Below, in pieces: positions 1-11,465 of a stretch of 64,000 nt of DNA (the stretch's first letter is position 1; the number at the start of each line of letters is the position of its first letter). Both the position numbers and the translations under genes were made by a program. A model generated the notes under the pieces. It searched no databases. It saw only the letters and a program-made list of their open reading frames with translations, and had not been told where the DNA came from. Origin of the DNA: Aradus depressus (lineage: Eukaryota; Arthropoda; Insecta; Hemiptera; Aradidae); contig OY759222.1 in NCBI GenBank assembly GCA_963662175.1, positions 6,616,713 through 6,680,712 on the forward strand. Direction: 5' to 3'.

Positions 1-409
1 AATGTATCCATTATAACTTTATGGATGGTCTCAAACTTAACTCATCCATTTATATCTATCAAATGGAACTTTACGTAGCCTTCACAGACACACAGACACA
101 ACCTCCGTTGTCCTGTGGTTAAAGTGACTACCTAAAAACCTGAAGATGGCAAAAATATATATTGTCAAAGAGTTCTAGTCCAAAAGAAAATTTGACTAAC
201 TCAAAAAGTGAGGAATCGTCTTTATAAACGAATCGAAGATCAGATGAGTCCAACAACGACATTACTTACATTTCAAGAAGTTAATTCCCAACCAAATATG
301 CAAATGAAATATTATTAAAAATATACAAATATATAATATACATACATCTGTTGTGGCTATCACGGCATTTTCTTATATAAATATACCAACTGAATCAAGT
401 TCCCTTATT
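1..409. other. AT-rich spacer, nothing recognised
   Basis: No coding potential, repeat match or structured element seen here by eye. Confidence 0.4.
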
Positions 410-414
410 CGAAA

Positions 415-478
415 CCTGTCCCAGGCACTTAGGTTTGTTTTTTATTTCGGAGGGAAAAAAAGCATGAGCACACCGTCC
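415..478 (+). repeat. SINE-A fragment
   Basis: A short piece of the SINE-A body (the 'ttaggtt...gagcac.ccgtcct' segment) without the tRNA-like head. A second piece lies at 618-712. Confidence 0.5.
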
Positions 479-617
479 TAACAAATATAAAGAAACAATG
501 TAGGTTTCAATAGATATTCTTGAGGCCCGACTTTTTTATGGTTTAAGTCCAGGTGAATCTGAAATTTCCTCAGAACCAGATGTGTTTTATATCTCAAAAA
601 AAAAATCTGACGGCCGA

Positions 618-712
618 CCCTTAGGTTTTTTATCTGGAATGTAAAAACAAAACGTGAGCACGCCGTCCTTCGCTTTTTGATGTCAGACACATGTTAAACC
701 CCGGGCATACGA
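618..712 (+). repeat. SINE-A fragment, internally deleted
   Basis: Shows the SINE-A words 'gagcacgccgtccttcg' and 'gatgtcag' and ends with the family's 'ccgggcat' tail. The tRNA-like head and much of the middle are missing. Confidence 0.6.
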
Positions 713-979
713 ATGCCCCTCTTGTTTTCAACAAAACAGTGTGAAGGTGTGGGAATATTCAGAAAGAGAACTAAACAAATACAAAAGTTTTGATCTGGGG
801 AAGAACACTCCGGTGCTTTACCGACAACTTCTTCAAGTATACTTCTTCTTTCTAGGTGAACAAAAATTTATTTTCTTGATAAATAAAACTTTTCATCTTT
901 TCTTGCTCTTTGTAAAAGAAAAAAATTATGTACCTACGCCCTTCGCCCTTAAAAAAAAAAAAAAAATCTTGACTAACGT

Positions 980-1395
980 ACTTCCTGAGCACGAAATAAT
1001 CAACTAAGTTTTTGCTCTTCCTTCAACACCAATCGACCATTTTAATCGATCATTAGTCGATTTACAATGGGACTTCTGACTCCACATACTAAATTTCATG
1101 CCCCCCTTCCCTTCCCTTCGGTCAATGTGGCTGAAAAACGATATAATAACTTCTCATAACATCAGCCATCTTAATATTGAAAAACGATAGATTTCGTCGA
1201 GAGAGAGAGTTCTGGATTCAATTATAAAATTTCGTGTCGAGGCATTCATTATATCGAGATTTATCGTGTTCATACACAAACAGACAGACATTTTCGGAAT
1301 CTGGAGTCCGGAAAAAATGAGATTAGGTTGGAAAACTCCGCATCGAATTTTTGACCCTATACTTGGAAAGCTGGGAAAGTAACAAAAACGCCAAA
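980..1395 (-). repeat. DR-2 dispersed repeat
   Basis: A copy of the abundant DR-2 family in reverse orientation. It runs from the 'gagcacgaaataatcaa' end, through the conserved 'aaaatttcgtgtcga' core, to the 'agctgggaaagt' end. It carries no conserved reading frame. The same words recur at about twenty places in the window. Confidence 0.7.
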
Positions 1396-1480
1396 ACAAA
1401 AATTCCATTTTTTTCATGATATCATAACTTTCCCCTCGGGAAAGAATATATATTTTATATTGTAATATTCTAAATATATA

Positions 1481-1808
1481 GAGGACACCGGTAGCTCAGT
1501 GGTATGCGTGCTTGCCTTCTGAGCTCAAGATCGTGGGTTCAAAATCCGGCCGAGGCCCTTAGTTTATTTTATCTGGGACGTGAAATAAACTTAAGCACGC
1601 CATCCTTCGGATGTGATGTTAAGCGTTGGTCCCGAGCCTGTACGATGTCAGGTACTCGTTAAATTACTCGTTTAAAGACCCTTGCCCTAGGTGAATAAAA
1701 ATTTAGGGTAGGCAACATTTAGGACCTCATGTCTACCAGAGTGAAGAAAGAGCGCTCTGGTAGTAGGCGATATGACCTCGTAGTTAAAGCCCGGGCATGA
1801 GTCGTAAT
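1481..1808 (+). repeat. SINE-A, near full length
   Basis: A tRNA-derived SINE of about 330 bp. The head has a pol III A box (tagctcagtggtatgcg) and a B box (gtgggttcaaaatcc) at tRNA-like spacing, closest in look to tRNA-Ala. The body carries a hairpin-forming stretch around 'ccagagtgaagaaagagcgc'. It ends in 'cccgggcatgagtc' with no long poly(A). Several partial copies elsewhere share the full order of segments, which makes this a mobile family rather than a tRNA gene. Confidence 0.85.
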
Positions 1809-2599
1809 AACTAACTATATATATAAATAATAATCAATTTTATTCCCTAACATTTTCCTGTAACGTAAATATTTAGGTATATGGGATGTACTTTAGTCCT
1901 ATAGAGAAAGGTCCTTAGCATGAAAAAAACGTTCTGTCCACGCTAGTGTAAAGAAGCAAAGTTAATATTTTCCCTTGACTTGGTTAGACAGGGCTGATAT
2001 TGGAAAACTAAGGGATGTAATGGCTGGGTTAATGGGAGAACAAAGATCTGGTACAACAGGCTCACCTGACCTGGCTCACCCCGAACACACCTCTGTAAAT
2101 CTGTAATTAACAAACCTGTACACGCACCGCTTACCTTAATATGTACAACACACCCATGAACCTTATCTAGACAAATATGAACCAACAATTGTCTGGTCAT
2201 GACAGTAAACTAGACCCTTTTAGACGGTGTATGAATGAACTGCTCATCGAGTTCTCATAAAATTGCACATTTAACATCCTTATAAGCCCTGTTTCAACGT
2301 AAGCCGTGCTACATCTGTAAACTGAACAGAAGGAGGGGTTATAGGCGGGGCTCATATATTTTTTTATTATTATTTTTGAAGTGTAACTTCGTTACTCAGT
2401 TATAGCAGGACATTTTGAGGTAGATGCATCACGTTTTCCCCCTCCAAAACGCAAATGAAAACATTCGTAACATTCTTGACCTTTCACTGTTGATGTTTTT
2501 TAATATATTTCTATATACTGTATCCATTGGTAGTTATAAAAAATTAATAATTTTATAAAATTTTCTTTAAAAAAATATAATTTAGCGTTGAAAATGAAT
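1809..2599. other. Unclassified spacer
   Basis: AT-rich, with a slightly GC-richer part around 1960-2200. No protein similarity or repeat match recognised. Confidence 0.35.
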
Positions 2600-3178
2600 T
2601 TTATTTATTTATATATTTACAACGGCATAACATTTGCCATTAGCAATTGCGATAAATAGTGCAGTGTCAGGTGTGTGGCTGTACTGCTGAGGTAAATGAC
2701 CGAAGAGGAGTCCAGGCTAGTCCTGGAGCAGGTCCCACTGCCATATCCGCTTGAGGCGTCGTGGTGCATTTGTGGGGTGGGTGTTTGTAGATAATTCTTG
2801 TATAAGTGGATTGGCGTGATGATGTAGTTTGTCGTGAAAAGTTTGATACCGTGTCCTGATATAGAAGGTACAAATGGGATCTTGAGGTCATTATGTAATG
2901 TGAGATTGAAAACATAAAATGGCGCATTGGCAATATGGCGTAGTATAGTATTGTATTTTGGATTTTAGTATAGTGTTGTATATGTGAAGTTTGTTTCCAA
3001 GCGATAATGTCGATCGTCGCCCGATGATTGATTTCAGTCGTCCAAATCGTCTTTTGAGGTATATGCATTTCAGTCTGATGTTAGTTTTCCAAGTTAAATG
3101 TCTGTCTAAATGAAGTCCTAGATATCGGACAGTGTCGGATGCAGGAATGGGTTGATAATGCAAACTGGTGAACAAGTG
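2600..3178 (-). pseudogene. Jockey-like LINE, C-terminal reverse transcriptase remnant
   Basis: The reverse strand encodes the end of a non-LTR retrotransposon ORF2. One frame (about 2891-3175) has the thumb-region signature 'SDTVRYLGLHLDRHLTWK' followed by a region of the 'GNKLHIYNTILK' kind. The reading then shifts frame into a Jockey-type tail ('HNDLKIPFV'). AT-rich DNA below 2667 looks like 3' UTR. At least one frameshift breaks the protein, and no 5' part is present, as expected for a 5'-truncated LINE insertion. Assignment to Jockey rests on motif recognition only. Confidence 0.75.
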
Positions 3179-4216
3179 TTGAAAATGAATAAAATATGAA
3201 AGACGGTGAGGGGTTAGAGACTATATGTTATCTGAGTATTTTGGGTTCTAAACTTAGCCATGTGGTGCCTGAGAAACTCCAGCGGCAAAATTCTCAACTA
3301 CTCAGTTTATTTCATTCTCAGCTCTTGTTCACGATAAATACTTAAAACTTTTTATCTCTTTATCTCATTTTTTTTTTTTTTTTTTAAGTGTACAACGCTT
3401 TAAATTTACTTATTGTGCATCGTATAAATGAACTTATTGTCTTAAATCTATTGTGTATAGCATAAAATGCATACAATACAATTTTTTTTAAAATGTACAC
3501 ACAAAAGTCTAATGTACGAAACACTTAATTTATTAATTTATCACTAAGTTAATCAATATCATATTTATAATAATATCTTCAAGGCAATATCTATAAGGTA
3601 GTAAATTAATGTAACCTTAACGGTAAATAGAAAGTGTTACCAACATATTATATTATTTCCTGAATTAAATTATTTCCTACCCTGTATCAATGTTAATAAA
3701 ATAAATCATAATTATAATCTAGAAGGCTTTGACGAAACAGTCAGTTCGTAAAATCATATTCAGTTAATAGTCTCTTGATTCTTTCTTATTTTCACTAAAA
3801 TATAGGTCTGAAAATTAATAATTATCTTTGTTATAAACTTGAGAATCCACATAATACAAAATGTTTGTTTCATCGAAAGTTATATTATAGTTTGAAGTTT
3901 CTTCCTTTTCAATAACACAGGTGTGTGTTAATTCTTAATGTTCATACAAAATGTCGTGTTATACATTTCACTTCTACTGATTTGATTGAAAATCAATCTA
4001 TTTCAACACTTAATATTGAAAAAAGGGAATTTCATAAAAATTAACTTGAAATTGAGTTTATTAATTCTTAACTGATTAACATATATGTACTTAAAATAAG
4101 CCTTGAAAATACATTGTAAGTACATTTGAATTTTAAAATAAATTTTTTAAAAATGTATTGATTCTAATTCATAGCAAATATTTAAAATATTTCTGATATA
4201 ACCAGTTATCAGTTAC
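3179..4216. other. AT-rich spacer, nothing recognised
   Basis: Very AT-rich, with a T tract at 3369-3385. No open frame or repeat copy that I can support. Confidence 0.4.
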
Positions 4217-4434
4217 GGGGAGCCATGGTGGCCGTGCGGGCTAGAGCGTAGGGCTTTGGTCGCATGGTCTCACCATGGTTTGCGGGTTCGAATCCCGTCC
4301 GGGAGTGAGTTTTATTTCGTAGATAGAACTCCCTCCCGGGGCCATGGATGTCTTAAATAATTATATATAACACATTGACATGGCTAATATGCACCGTACA
4401 TAGAGCCAAAAAAAAAAAAAAAAAAAAAAAAAAA
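4217..4434 (+). repeat. SINE-B, full length with poly(A) tail
   Basis: A tRNA-derived SINE with a head resembling a type II (Ser/Leu-like) tRNA: A-box-like 'ggccgtgcgggctagagc' and a canonical B box 'gggttcgaatcccg'. A body of about 110 bp follows ('gatagaactccctcccggg', 'catggctaatatgca') and it ends in a 27-bp A tract. Copies recur at 32766, 53429, 57466, 61446 and 62001. Confidence 0.85.
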
Positions 4435-4639
4435 TGTTAATAAAAATAGTTAAAATAAAAATATGGTTTATTAGCACAAACAGAAACTGAAACTAGAAGA
4501 GTTAGGTACGGAAGTTACACTTCTAACGTTTGAACTAACTGCACACATGTTCTTGTTTTATTATTATTATTTTTTTAACGCCCACTCTTATGAACATCCC
4601 TTCCTTTGAGCTGTTACGAGGCCGGAGGTGTAAACCATA

Positions 4640-4805
4640 TTTATTTTGGTACCTCAGGGGCGGTTTACATTACCGGGGTTACTTAAAAACATCCAAGGCC
4701 CTGGGAGAGAAGTTTTATCTATGGAATTCGAACCCGCACCCGTGGTGAGTCCAGTGCAAACAAAGCCCTTCTCTCTAGCCCACAAGGACACCTCGGTTCC
4801 TCTAT
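4640..4805 (-). repeat. Degenerate SINE-B copy
   Basis: The reverse strand retains 'cgggttcgaattcc', 'gggcttt' and other SINE-B words in the correct order, but with many substitutions. It is older than the copy at 4217. Confidence 0.5.
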
Positions 4806-4863
4806 TGCATATAATGAAAGATAGCTCTTTAAAGATTCTTCCGATTCCCAATTAGACATGTAA

Positions 4864-4967
4864 CATCCTTATAAGCCATGTGGCATCCTTATAAGCCATG
4901 TGGTATCCTTATAAGCCATGTGGCATCTTTATAAGCCACGTGGCATCCTTATAAGCCATGTGGCATC
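4864..4967. repeat. 20-bp tandem repeat, about 5 copies
   Basis: Five head-to-tail copies of a unit starting 'catccttataagccatgtgg', with single-base variants in units 3 and 4. Confidence 0.9.
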
Positions 4968-5009
4968 TGAAAATTTTGCCTTTCAGTTTATTGTTTAACG
5001 TTTAGATCG

Positions 5010-5300
5010 CAAAGATTTCTTACTCATTCATAACTATAACAAATTTCTTGTAAAATGCATTTACGCTGCGAGTTAAATGGTCTTAATTCTCGTCTCATTT
5101 CGACCAAAATCTTATCACATTTAAGTTAGCACATGTGACATTTTCATTTCAAATTTCAAGTTTAGAGCTACAATAATTTTTGCATTAGAGCTCTCACACA
5201 GCTTCTATCACAAAATTTGTTCATGGGGCCTTGAAACGTGTTATTCTGTTGAAAACTCGATCTCGATTTTCGTAAAATTACAATACTTACGTTATAAAAA
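5010..5300 (-). repeat. DR-1 dispersed repeat, partial
   Basis: Reverse-oriented copy of the head half of DR-1. It has 'ccttgaaacgtg', 'gttgaaaactcgatctcg' and the terminal 'attacaatactt' word shared with the copies near 28.2 and 48.7 kb. Confidence 0.65.
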
Positions 5301-6130
5301 GAAAGTAAACAAAACAAGTCATACAGAAGCAGGAGAGATGATAATAATAACATAATGTATTAAAGATTGCCCGTCGGTAATATACAGGCGCAAATATTGT
5401 TTAATGTGTAATAATATATATAACAAGCATTGACAAAACGTCAAGAAGGGAGAAATCACCCAATGGGGACACTCCCTAGGCACTGAGTTTAGTTGCACGA
5501 ATTTATAACTCACTGTCACTGCTGCTACTAAGGAGGTCTCTAGGCCATTGGCGATTAAAGCATCGTTAGGGGAGAATGGCAGAATGAAGGGCACGGACCA
5601 GAATATAACTGTGGATATAACTGCAGAATATAACCGCAACTCAAGGAGGAAAATTACTTTTTGTATTTTTTTTTAAAACAATATTTTTTTTCCTATCCAT
5701 AATATTGGTCTAAGTATCAGTTGAATAAGTTAGGAAGACTAGAAGACATACAGAAGAATGTCCCTTGTGACAAGCTTCCATTTTGGTGTCATCAACCTAC
5801 GTCTTCTGAAGAGTTTGTGGTTTGGAAATAGGAGTCTGGGAGGAAGAAAGGAGAAAAGATGATTGGGGACCAAGGAGACGATAAAGCTTATTGAGGGAGT
5901 ATAGACGTTGAATGGGCGGCAGCCCAAATAGACCGGATATTGGAGGGGGGGGGGGGGGGGGGGCAACTATAGATCAACAGTGGCGTAGGCAGAAAGGGGT
6001 TAGCATTCTTCGTCTCAGATAACTTGTTCCAGATATGTGAGTCTACTTAGGGAAAATGAAAAAAAAATCCTTATTCAGACTTAACTTGAATATTTTCATA
6101 ATATAATTTTTTATTAGTTATTTCCTAATT
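5301..6130. other. Unclassified spacer with a G19 tract
   Basis: Contains a slightly GC-richer part and a run of 19 G (5945-5963). A 106-codon reverse frame at 5319-5639 has no recognisable motif and is not called. Confidence 0.35.
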
Positions 6131-6139
6131 TATTTTATT

Positions 6140-6412
6140 TTTAACCCCCGACGCTTGGAGTCTTTGTCTATGTGTGAATCTGTCTGTCTGTGGCATAGCT
6201 CCAAGACGGCTCAACCGATTTCAAAGTGTTTTTTTTGTTTCAAAAGCTGGTATTTGCGAGATGGTTCTTAGCCATGTTTGGTGTTTCCTCCGTTTCCAAG
6301 ATATTCTGGTTTCATCAAAGCCTGTGTCGCCTCTATTACAGTCAGAGACTTGAAGTATGAGCTCAAATGTTCATAAGGCCGAGCCCCCTCCCCCCCCCCC
6401 CCCCCCCCGTTT
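6140..6412. repeat. Possible dispersed insect repeat with a C19 tract
   Basis: The sequence 'cccccgacgcttggag', then 'gtctgtctgtggca', then 'caaccgatttcaaagtg' has the look of a repeat head often seen in insect genomes. No second copy was found in the window. It ends near a run of 19 C (6390-6408). Confidence 0.35.
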
Positions 6413-7759
6413 TTCGTTTTTTTTTTTTAATTTAATTTAATTTTTTTTTTTTTCTATATTTCTTACTTATTGGCCTGAGGAGAATGTCCCGAAATATCGT
6501 CAGACACTTCAGGAAAAATTATAAAAAATATTGATGAAAATATAAATTATAACTAAAACTTTTATCTACCGTACTTATTAATATTATTTTTATATAATGT
6601 ACTCGTACTTATTAATTTTCCAGTATTTATTTAATTTTATGTTTTACTAATATTGTTATTATTACATGTGTCTCCGACCCTAAGAGTTAATACTTGTTTA
6701 TATATCTAATGTTTATGCTATCATAATGTATACATTTGTATGATGTATCCTAATACCATCTTATGGTTAAACAGAGTTAAATATTATTATTATAGATTCA
6801 ATACGGACAAACAGATATACGTTATAAGAGATTCGTATACAGCCTTCGACCAACGGGACCTAGATGTGGGTGCTGTAGTAGTGAAAACTACGAAAATATA
6901 AATTTAAGAATAAACCATAAAACATGCAAAAAAAAATTAAACTACCACAACACAAGTAAGAAAACTTTTCATTTAAAAACTATCTTTTAGTACTACAATT
7001 TCAAATATCTCCAAGACTCCTGAAATATATAATAGGGATAGGATAAAATATTTTTTGTTCTCTTCAAAAGAGACCCTATATAAATACCTATACATACAGA
7101 CTTCTTGAAAATTACTAAGTCAACTTTATCTATCTTCCCATTATCTTATCTTTCTCTTCTGATCCGGATAAGCGAGATATATTTCTCCTCACAAAGGTCA
7201 ACAATTTTCTCTAATATTCAAGCAATCAATAGTTTTGGATTATTAAAGTGTGAGTACAGAGCGCTGACTAAACTAAGTAAACAAACCATCTTGTGCATAT
7301 AAACTCCCTTCTTACATTAGTGTAGGCAAACTATGCCGAACACATAAAGTTCCTACAAACTCTAAAGTAGGCAAACTGCGTCTCAAATTAATCTCTTCAA
7401 ACATTTGGTTTGTTTCCAGAGTCATTTTGAGATGTTAAAAGAGATCGGACACTTTATGACAGAACGGATTATAAACCAGTGGATAATTGAATGTTAATTA
7501 AATACTGCGTTATAAAAGTTAATATACACTTTCATTTAAAGAAAAAAAAAATAATAAGCATTAAATCTAAAACTAAAAAAAAATGCGTAACAGATTTAAT
7601 CTAGCGCGTAATTAAATGCTCTGAAAGAAAATTTAATGCTCCAAACAATTTTTTAAACTCAATAATTAAAAGGAATTTAATATTAGACTCAGGGAAAATA
7701 TGGGATCACGTAATGAATTTACAATAAACTTATAATAATATATATTGGTGGGCTGGTGC
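6413..7759. other. AT-rich spacer, nothing recognised
   Basis: Homopolymer T tracts and AT-rich DNA. No supported feature. Confidence 0.4.
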
Positions 7760-8265
7760 TTGGCACCTAGGGACCTAAGCATCCAATGCTCTTATTTTAT
7801 CTCTGGAAGCACTAGGCTTCCCCCTCACTATGTTACCTAGTTTTTTGTATGTACTACCAAAACCAGGTCCTTCATGAAGTACTCAGTCTCCCAGTTTCCT
7901 TAATGAACCTGAGAATGCTCCCGTGGTCCAATCTTCTAAAGTCTTCACATGTTATCGCATATCTGTCTCCACATCTGTCACAGGCGGGACTGTCCTTGAC
8001 TCCTACAGTTTATAGGACTCCTATTGGACGAATTGTGTCCTGTGAGAACTCCTGTTAGTGGCTATGAGGTTCAGGATCCTATCCCTAATTATCTGACACT
8101 CGGGAACATCTTCGACTGTCTGCATTTGGTTATTTATCTGCTTGACTGATCCAAAAGGTCTCCCGGGATATTCCTAATACTGGCTCTGGGCCCAACTCCC
8201 TTACTAGCATTGATCTGATATCAGAGCTAGCAAGTGCTTGGAGGACTGTTTGGCTATCGAGAACA
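7760..8265 (-). pseudogene. RNase H-bearing LINE, C-terminal remnant
   Basis: The reverse strand reads 'DSQTVLQAL' followed by 'SMLVRELGPEP', which resembles the RNase H domain and following linker of insect LINEs whose ORF2 ends in RNase H. Further on a Cys-rich piece (CDRCG-like) appears in a shifted frame. Stops and frameshifts interrupt it. It ends with the 'cttaggtccctag' word (7767-7780 on the reverse strand), which also marks LINE-tail fragments at 39066, 44874 and 51264. Confidence 0.6.
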
Positions 8266-8392
8266 AAACCTAAAAAGCATTAAATTTCATTTTAGAACAT
8301 TGAAATTCGAATTTGATTGGCATTCAATTATGGGCTTAGTAAATAGTTAATAGCCCTGAAGTGTCAGCTTTTAATATACTTCGTTTTTGTTA

Positions 8393-8594
8393 TTTATGTC
8401 CGGACTTTGTCTACGAGGTCATATCGCTCTCGACCAGAAAGCTCTTTCGTCGCTCTGGAGGACATAAGCCCGACTTTACTGAGGGAGTCCTAAATTTCGC
8501 CAATCCAGGTATTGATACCTTAGTTATGGTTCTTTAACGAATACCTGACATCACTCAGGCTCCAGACCATCGCTTAAAGCCTCATCTGAAGGAA
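8393..8594 (-). repeat. SINE-A, diverged, 5' truncated
   Basis: Reverse-oriented SINE-A body, with 'tacgaggtcatatcgct', 'gggagtcctaaatttcgcc' and 'gaccatcgcttaa' in order. The tRNA-like head is absent. Confidence 0.7.
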
Positions 8595-8999
8595 GGGATA
8601 GGATGCTATAGGGAACAATATTTCTCACTTCCCACTAAAATAAAATTAGTAAAAAACAAAATCAGATACTACATATTTTCAAATAAAGTTTATAAGAATG
8701 ATGAAAAAGAAATCAGAAAGAAATGTTTTATAGTACAAATGAAGAACAATATAATTAATTATAAATAGTTTATTTTTATTATAAATTAGTCGTAGGTACA
8801 AGAAAAAAACTAAAAAATTAATAATTAATTATTTTTAGTTTTTAATTAATTAAAATTAATTAACAGCTAATTATTATTATTTAATTATAAATTAGTAGTT
8901 CATAAAAAAAAATTAACTATAACATAAAAATATACTTAGTTATAAAGAAATCAAATACGAAATAAAATATTTAAAAAAACTTACATTTTAACACAGGCA
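8595..8999. other. AT-rich spacer
   Basis: Dominated by A/T runs. Nothing else seen. Confidence 0.4.
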
Positions 9000-9215
9000 C
9001 GGTATACAGTTCCGCAATTGTTGTCCCTTCAACTTTGACCTATTGTTACCGACTGATAAAATATCAGATCAATGCGCTACTTGTTGCGTTCATTCATAGA
9101 CATGTCATTGGAGAATAGAAGTGGGGATTAGCTTGTTATTAAACATAGGAACCGCGAAAATACAAATTTAGTAAATTTACGGCACGGAGTGCCGCGGCGA
9201 GTGTACTAAAGGGTT
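9000..9215. mobile_element. Possible piggyBac-type transposon end
   Basis: GC-richer DNA ends with 'gtgtactaaagggttaa', which read inward is TTAA followed by CCCTTTAG, the usual form of a piggyBac terminus. A short palindrome 'cggcacggagtgccg' lies just inside. I could not find the partner end, so this is tentative. Confidence 0.3.
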
Positions 9216-9345
9216 AAGCCTAAAAACAACTATCTCTCTTGACTGTCCACCTGCACATCTCAACTCCGACTGTTCATACTATTTCAAACAGCTGTTGTCG
9301 TCATTTGTTCTTCATGCATTGGTTATTCACATTTCGTTCCAAAAC
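9216..9345 (-). repeat. DR-4 fragment
   Basis: Matches in reverse the segment at about 47475-47605: 'gcctaaa', then 'tgtccacctgcacatctcaactc', then 'cagctg'. Another copy lies at 31285-31390. Confidence 0.55.
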
Positions 9346-9395
9346 CAAATGCGACTAGTCCATCTACTTCACTCCTAACTGCTGCTTTTATACAA

Positions 9396-9425
9396 ATAAT
9401 AATAATAATAATAATAATAATATAC
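9396..9425. repeat. (AAT)n microsatellite
   Basis: About nine AAT/ATA triplets in a row. Confidence 0.9.
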
Positions 9426-9949
9426 CTATTAATAATTTGTGTGTAATTTTTTTACATTACAGTATGAGATTAAAAAAAGATGTTGAGAAAAATTCGGCGT
9501 CTGCAATGTTGAATTTCAAAGAATTTCAGCAGGTATAAGCTGACACATGGATAACCAAATCAAACAGTGGGATTGATATTTTATCAGGAAGAAAGGAAGA
9601 GGTAAATGTTTGGGCAAACTGAGAGGGCAATAAAACCGGTTTCTAGGGTAGCTACCCCTAGGTTGGAGAGGGTTCCTCGAAAATTATTCAGAATGTGTTC
9701 GTGACAAGGAGAAAGGGTGGAGGTTGTCGGGCCCACAAACCTTTTTTTTGGATAATATCTTAGTCTCTCTACAACAAACCGAATTTTCGGTTGAATGTGT
9801 ATTAACCATTTTGGCGATTCTGTCTGTATGATTGAAACTATGTGAATACTCTAAATCAGAATGGATAGTAGCAATGAAACTGAAAGATAAAGATGTCGTC
9901 ACGGCTAACTTTGATTTTGGGGTGTATAGTACATTTTACATTACACGTT

Positions 9950-10277
9950 TGATGATGTATTAACTGGTTTGAAAACAAACAAAGATTGGTCTCCCACCGA
10001 ATATATTTACGTTATTTTTCTTTGTTTCGCCTATAAACGCATTCTCAAAATGGTTGTAATAAAAAAAATTTAATTGCTCATTTATAAATTACCGAGAGTC
10101 ACACACTGTTTTATTGATAATAATTTGAATATTGTCTAACAAATGATTATAATTTTTTTTAAATTTTGTATCCCATAACTTTTGAGAATAGCTTATAGGC
10201 GAAACGACAACAAAAATGATATAAATTGATTTTGGGGAAATAGAAGGCCAATCTGTGTTTCAAACTAACCTCATCAA
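9950..10277. mobile_element. Foldback element inside DR-1
   Basis: Two arms of about 100 bp are inverted copies of each other. The left has 'tttgtttcgcctataaacgc' and the right has 'gcttataggcgaaacgac'. Both arms also share 'agattgg' and 'gaggtta/gatgta' ends. No coding content. Confidence 0.65.
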
Positions 10278-10516
10278 GTGAACATTATCCTGATCTCAAA
10301 TCAAGGATATTCTGTCTAACCTAAAATATACGGTTTTTATTTATTTATAACTTAATCAAAAATCTTGACGAATTAAAGTTGTAGAGAAAATAAAAAGGAA
10401 CATTTCATTTAAAACGCATTTTTTCGAAGGTCATCCGGTTTGCGAAAACCGTATTAAAATGACATCTCGAAACACATTTTTTAAAAACATGTGCTTGTTT
10501 TACGCAAAAAGGTTAG

Positions 10517-10936
10517 TCATAGAAATAAAAGACGTCTTCTCACTGTTTTATTTTGACTAGAACCGGTCTTCAAAGCAACAGTGTCATCATCAGTGGTTCA
10601 TCTGTGATAGAATACATAAAATAATGAAGAGTATAAGTCTTAAAGCATCAGGAAACAGAATAACAAAAACTCACACAGCACAGCGGTTAAAGGACAACTG
10701 GCATAGTTCTATGGGTTGGAGATAGCTAGGTTCACTCACTCTCTCTACATACAAAAACATTCATTCTAATATACACAATAACTAAAACAAATCTCTACAT
10801 GATGCTTTAAGACTTATACTTTTAATTATTTTATGTATTCTATCACAGATGAACCACTGATGATGACGCTGTCGCGTTGAAAACCGGTTCTGGTCAAAAT
10901 AAAAAAGTAGGAAGACAACGTCTTTTATTTCTATGA
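10517..10936. mobile_element. Foldback element with about 130-bp arms
   Basis: Left arm from 'tcatagaaataaaagacg' and right arm ending 'cgtcttttatttctatga' are inverted copies for about 130 bp. Both include 'cagtggttcatctgtgatag' and 'aagtataagtcttaaagca'. The spacer is non-coding. Near-duplicate flanks 'aaaggttagtc' and 'aaagggttagtc' (about 10506 and 10986) suggest that some 50 bp beyond the right arm came in with it. Confidence 0.7.
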
Positions 10937-11240
10937 GAAATCTCGTCCCATAACATTAAGATGTTGTTAAGATAGTAAGCTATCACATACAAAAGGGTTA
11001 GTCCCTTTTCTAAAAATGGTCTCAAGAAAAATGTTTCTTCTGTAATTTACAACTACCGAAATGTACTCTTTTTTGAGATAGGAGCCATTCCTACAAAGTT
11101 ATACCAATCCAAAAAATGTACAATGAATGTCCATAAGAAATATTTCTAAGTAAGTTGTAATGTATGGCAACGAATATTAAAATATATTTTTTTTATTTGT
11201 ATTTTTTTATTAAAAAGGATAACAAATAAAATATATGTGA

Positions 11241-11465
11241 ATTGGACCATTTTTTATCGATCACTCTCAAATTCATTTCAAACTGTTATTATTGACTTTT
11301 AGAATTATTCTTTACATTGAAACAAAAAAAAACTGCTGATGCCATCACATTACTTTCAGATATCCAGTAAGACCAGTTTGAAATGACTTTGAGAGCGGAA
11401 ATGGGCAGTTATCTAGAAAAATGTGGTTGGTATACGAAAGTTCTTTTCTGTATGGGGCAAGTGTC
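11241..11465. mobile_element. MITE-1 copy
   Basis: Begins near 'gatcactctcaaattcattt' and ends 'gtggttggtatacgaaag', with inverted similarity between the ends. It matches better-preserved copies at 32304 and 51873, and it lies just downstream of a DR-1 copy. Confidence 0.6.

Larger units (their letters stand above)
9780..11150 (+). repeat. DR-1 dispersed repeat split by two foldback insertions
   Basis: DR-1 words appear in forward order on both sides of two inverted-repeat insertions (9950-10277 and 10517-10936): the 'accattttggcgat' region, 'cttaatcaaaaatcttgacg', 'ttgtagagaaaat', 'cgtattaaaatgacatctcg', and finally the 'ttgagataggagc' segment. The uninterrupted relative at 31725-32300 gives the expected order, which shows the foldbacks came later. 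Confidence 0.6.

Noticed and set aside
1154..1417. Conserved small protein family ('NASTRNFI' frames seen at several loci)
   Set aside because: The similar frames are repeated because they lie in copies of DR-2; stops differ between copies, so no coding constraint is visible.
1495..1560. tRNA gene from A and B boxes
   Set aside because: The boxes are followed by a conserved 250-bp body repeated at many loci, and acceptor stem pairing is poor. It is a SINE head, as are the other B boxes in the window.
5319..5639. 106-residue reverse frame as a gene
   Set aside because: No motif, no ATG context or neighbours to support it, and length is not remarkable for the region.
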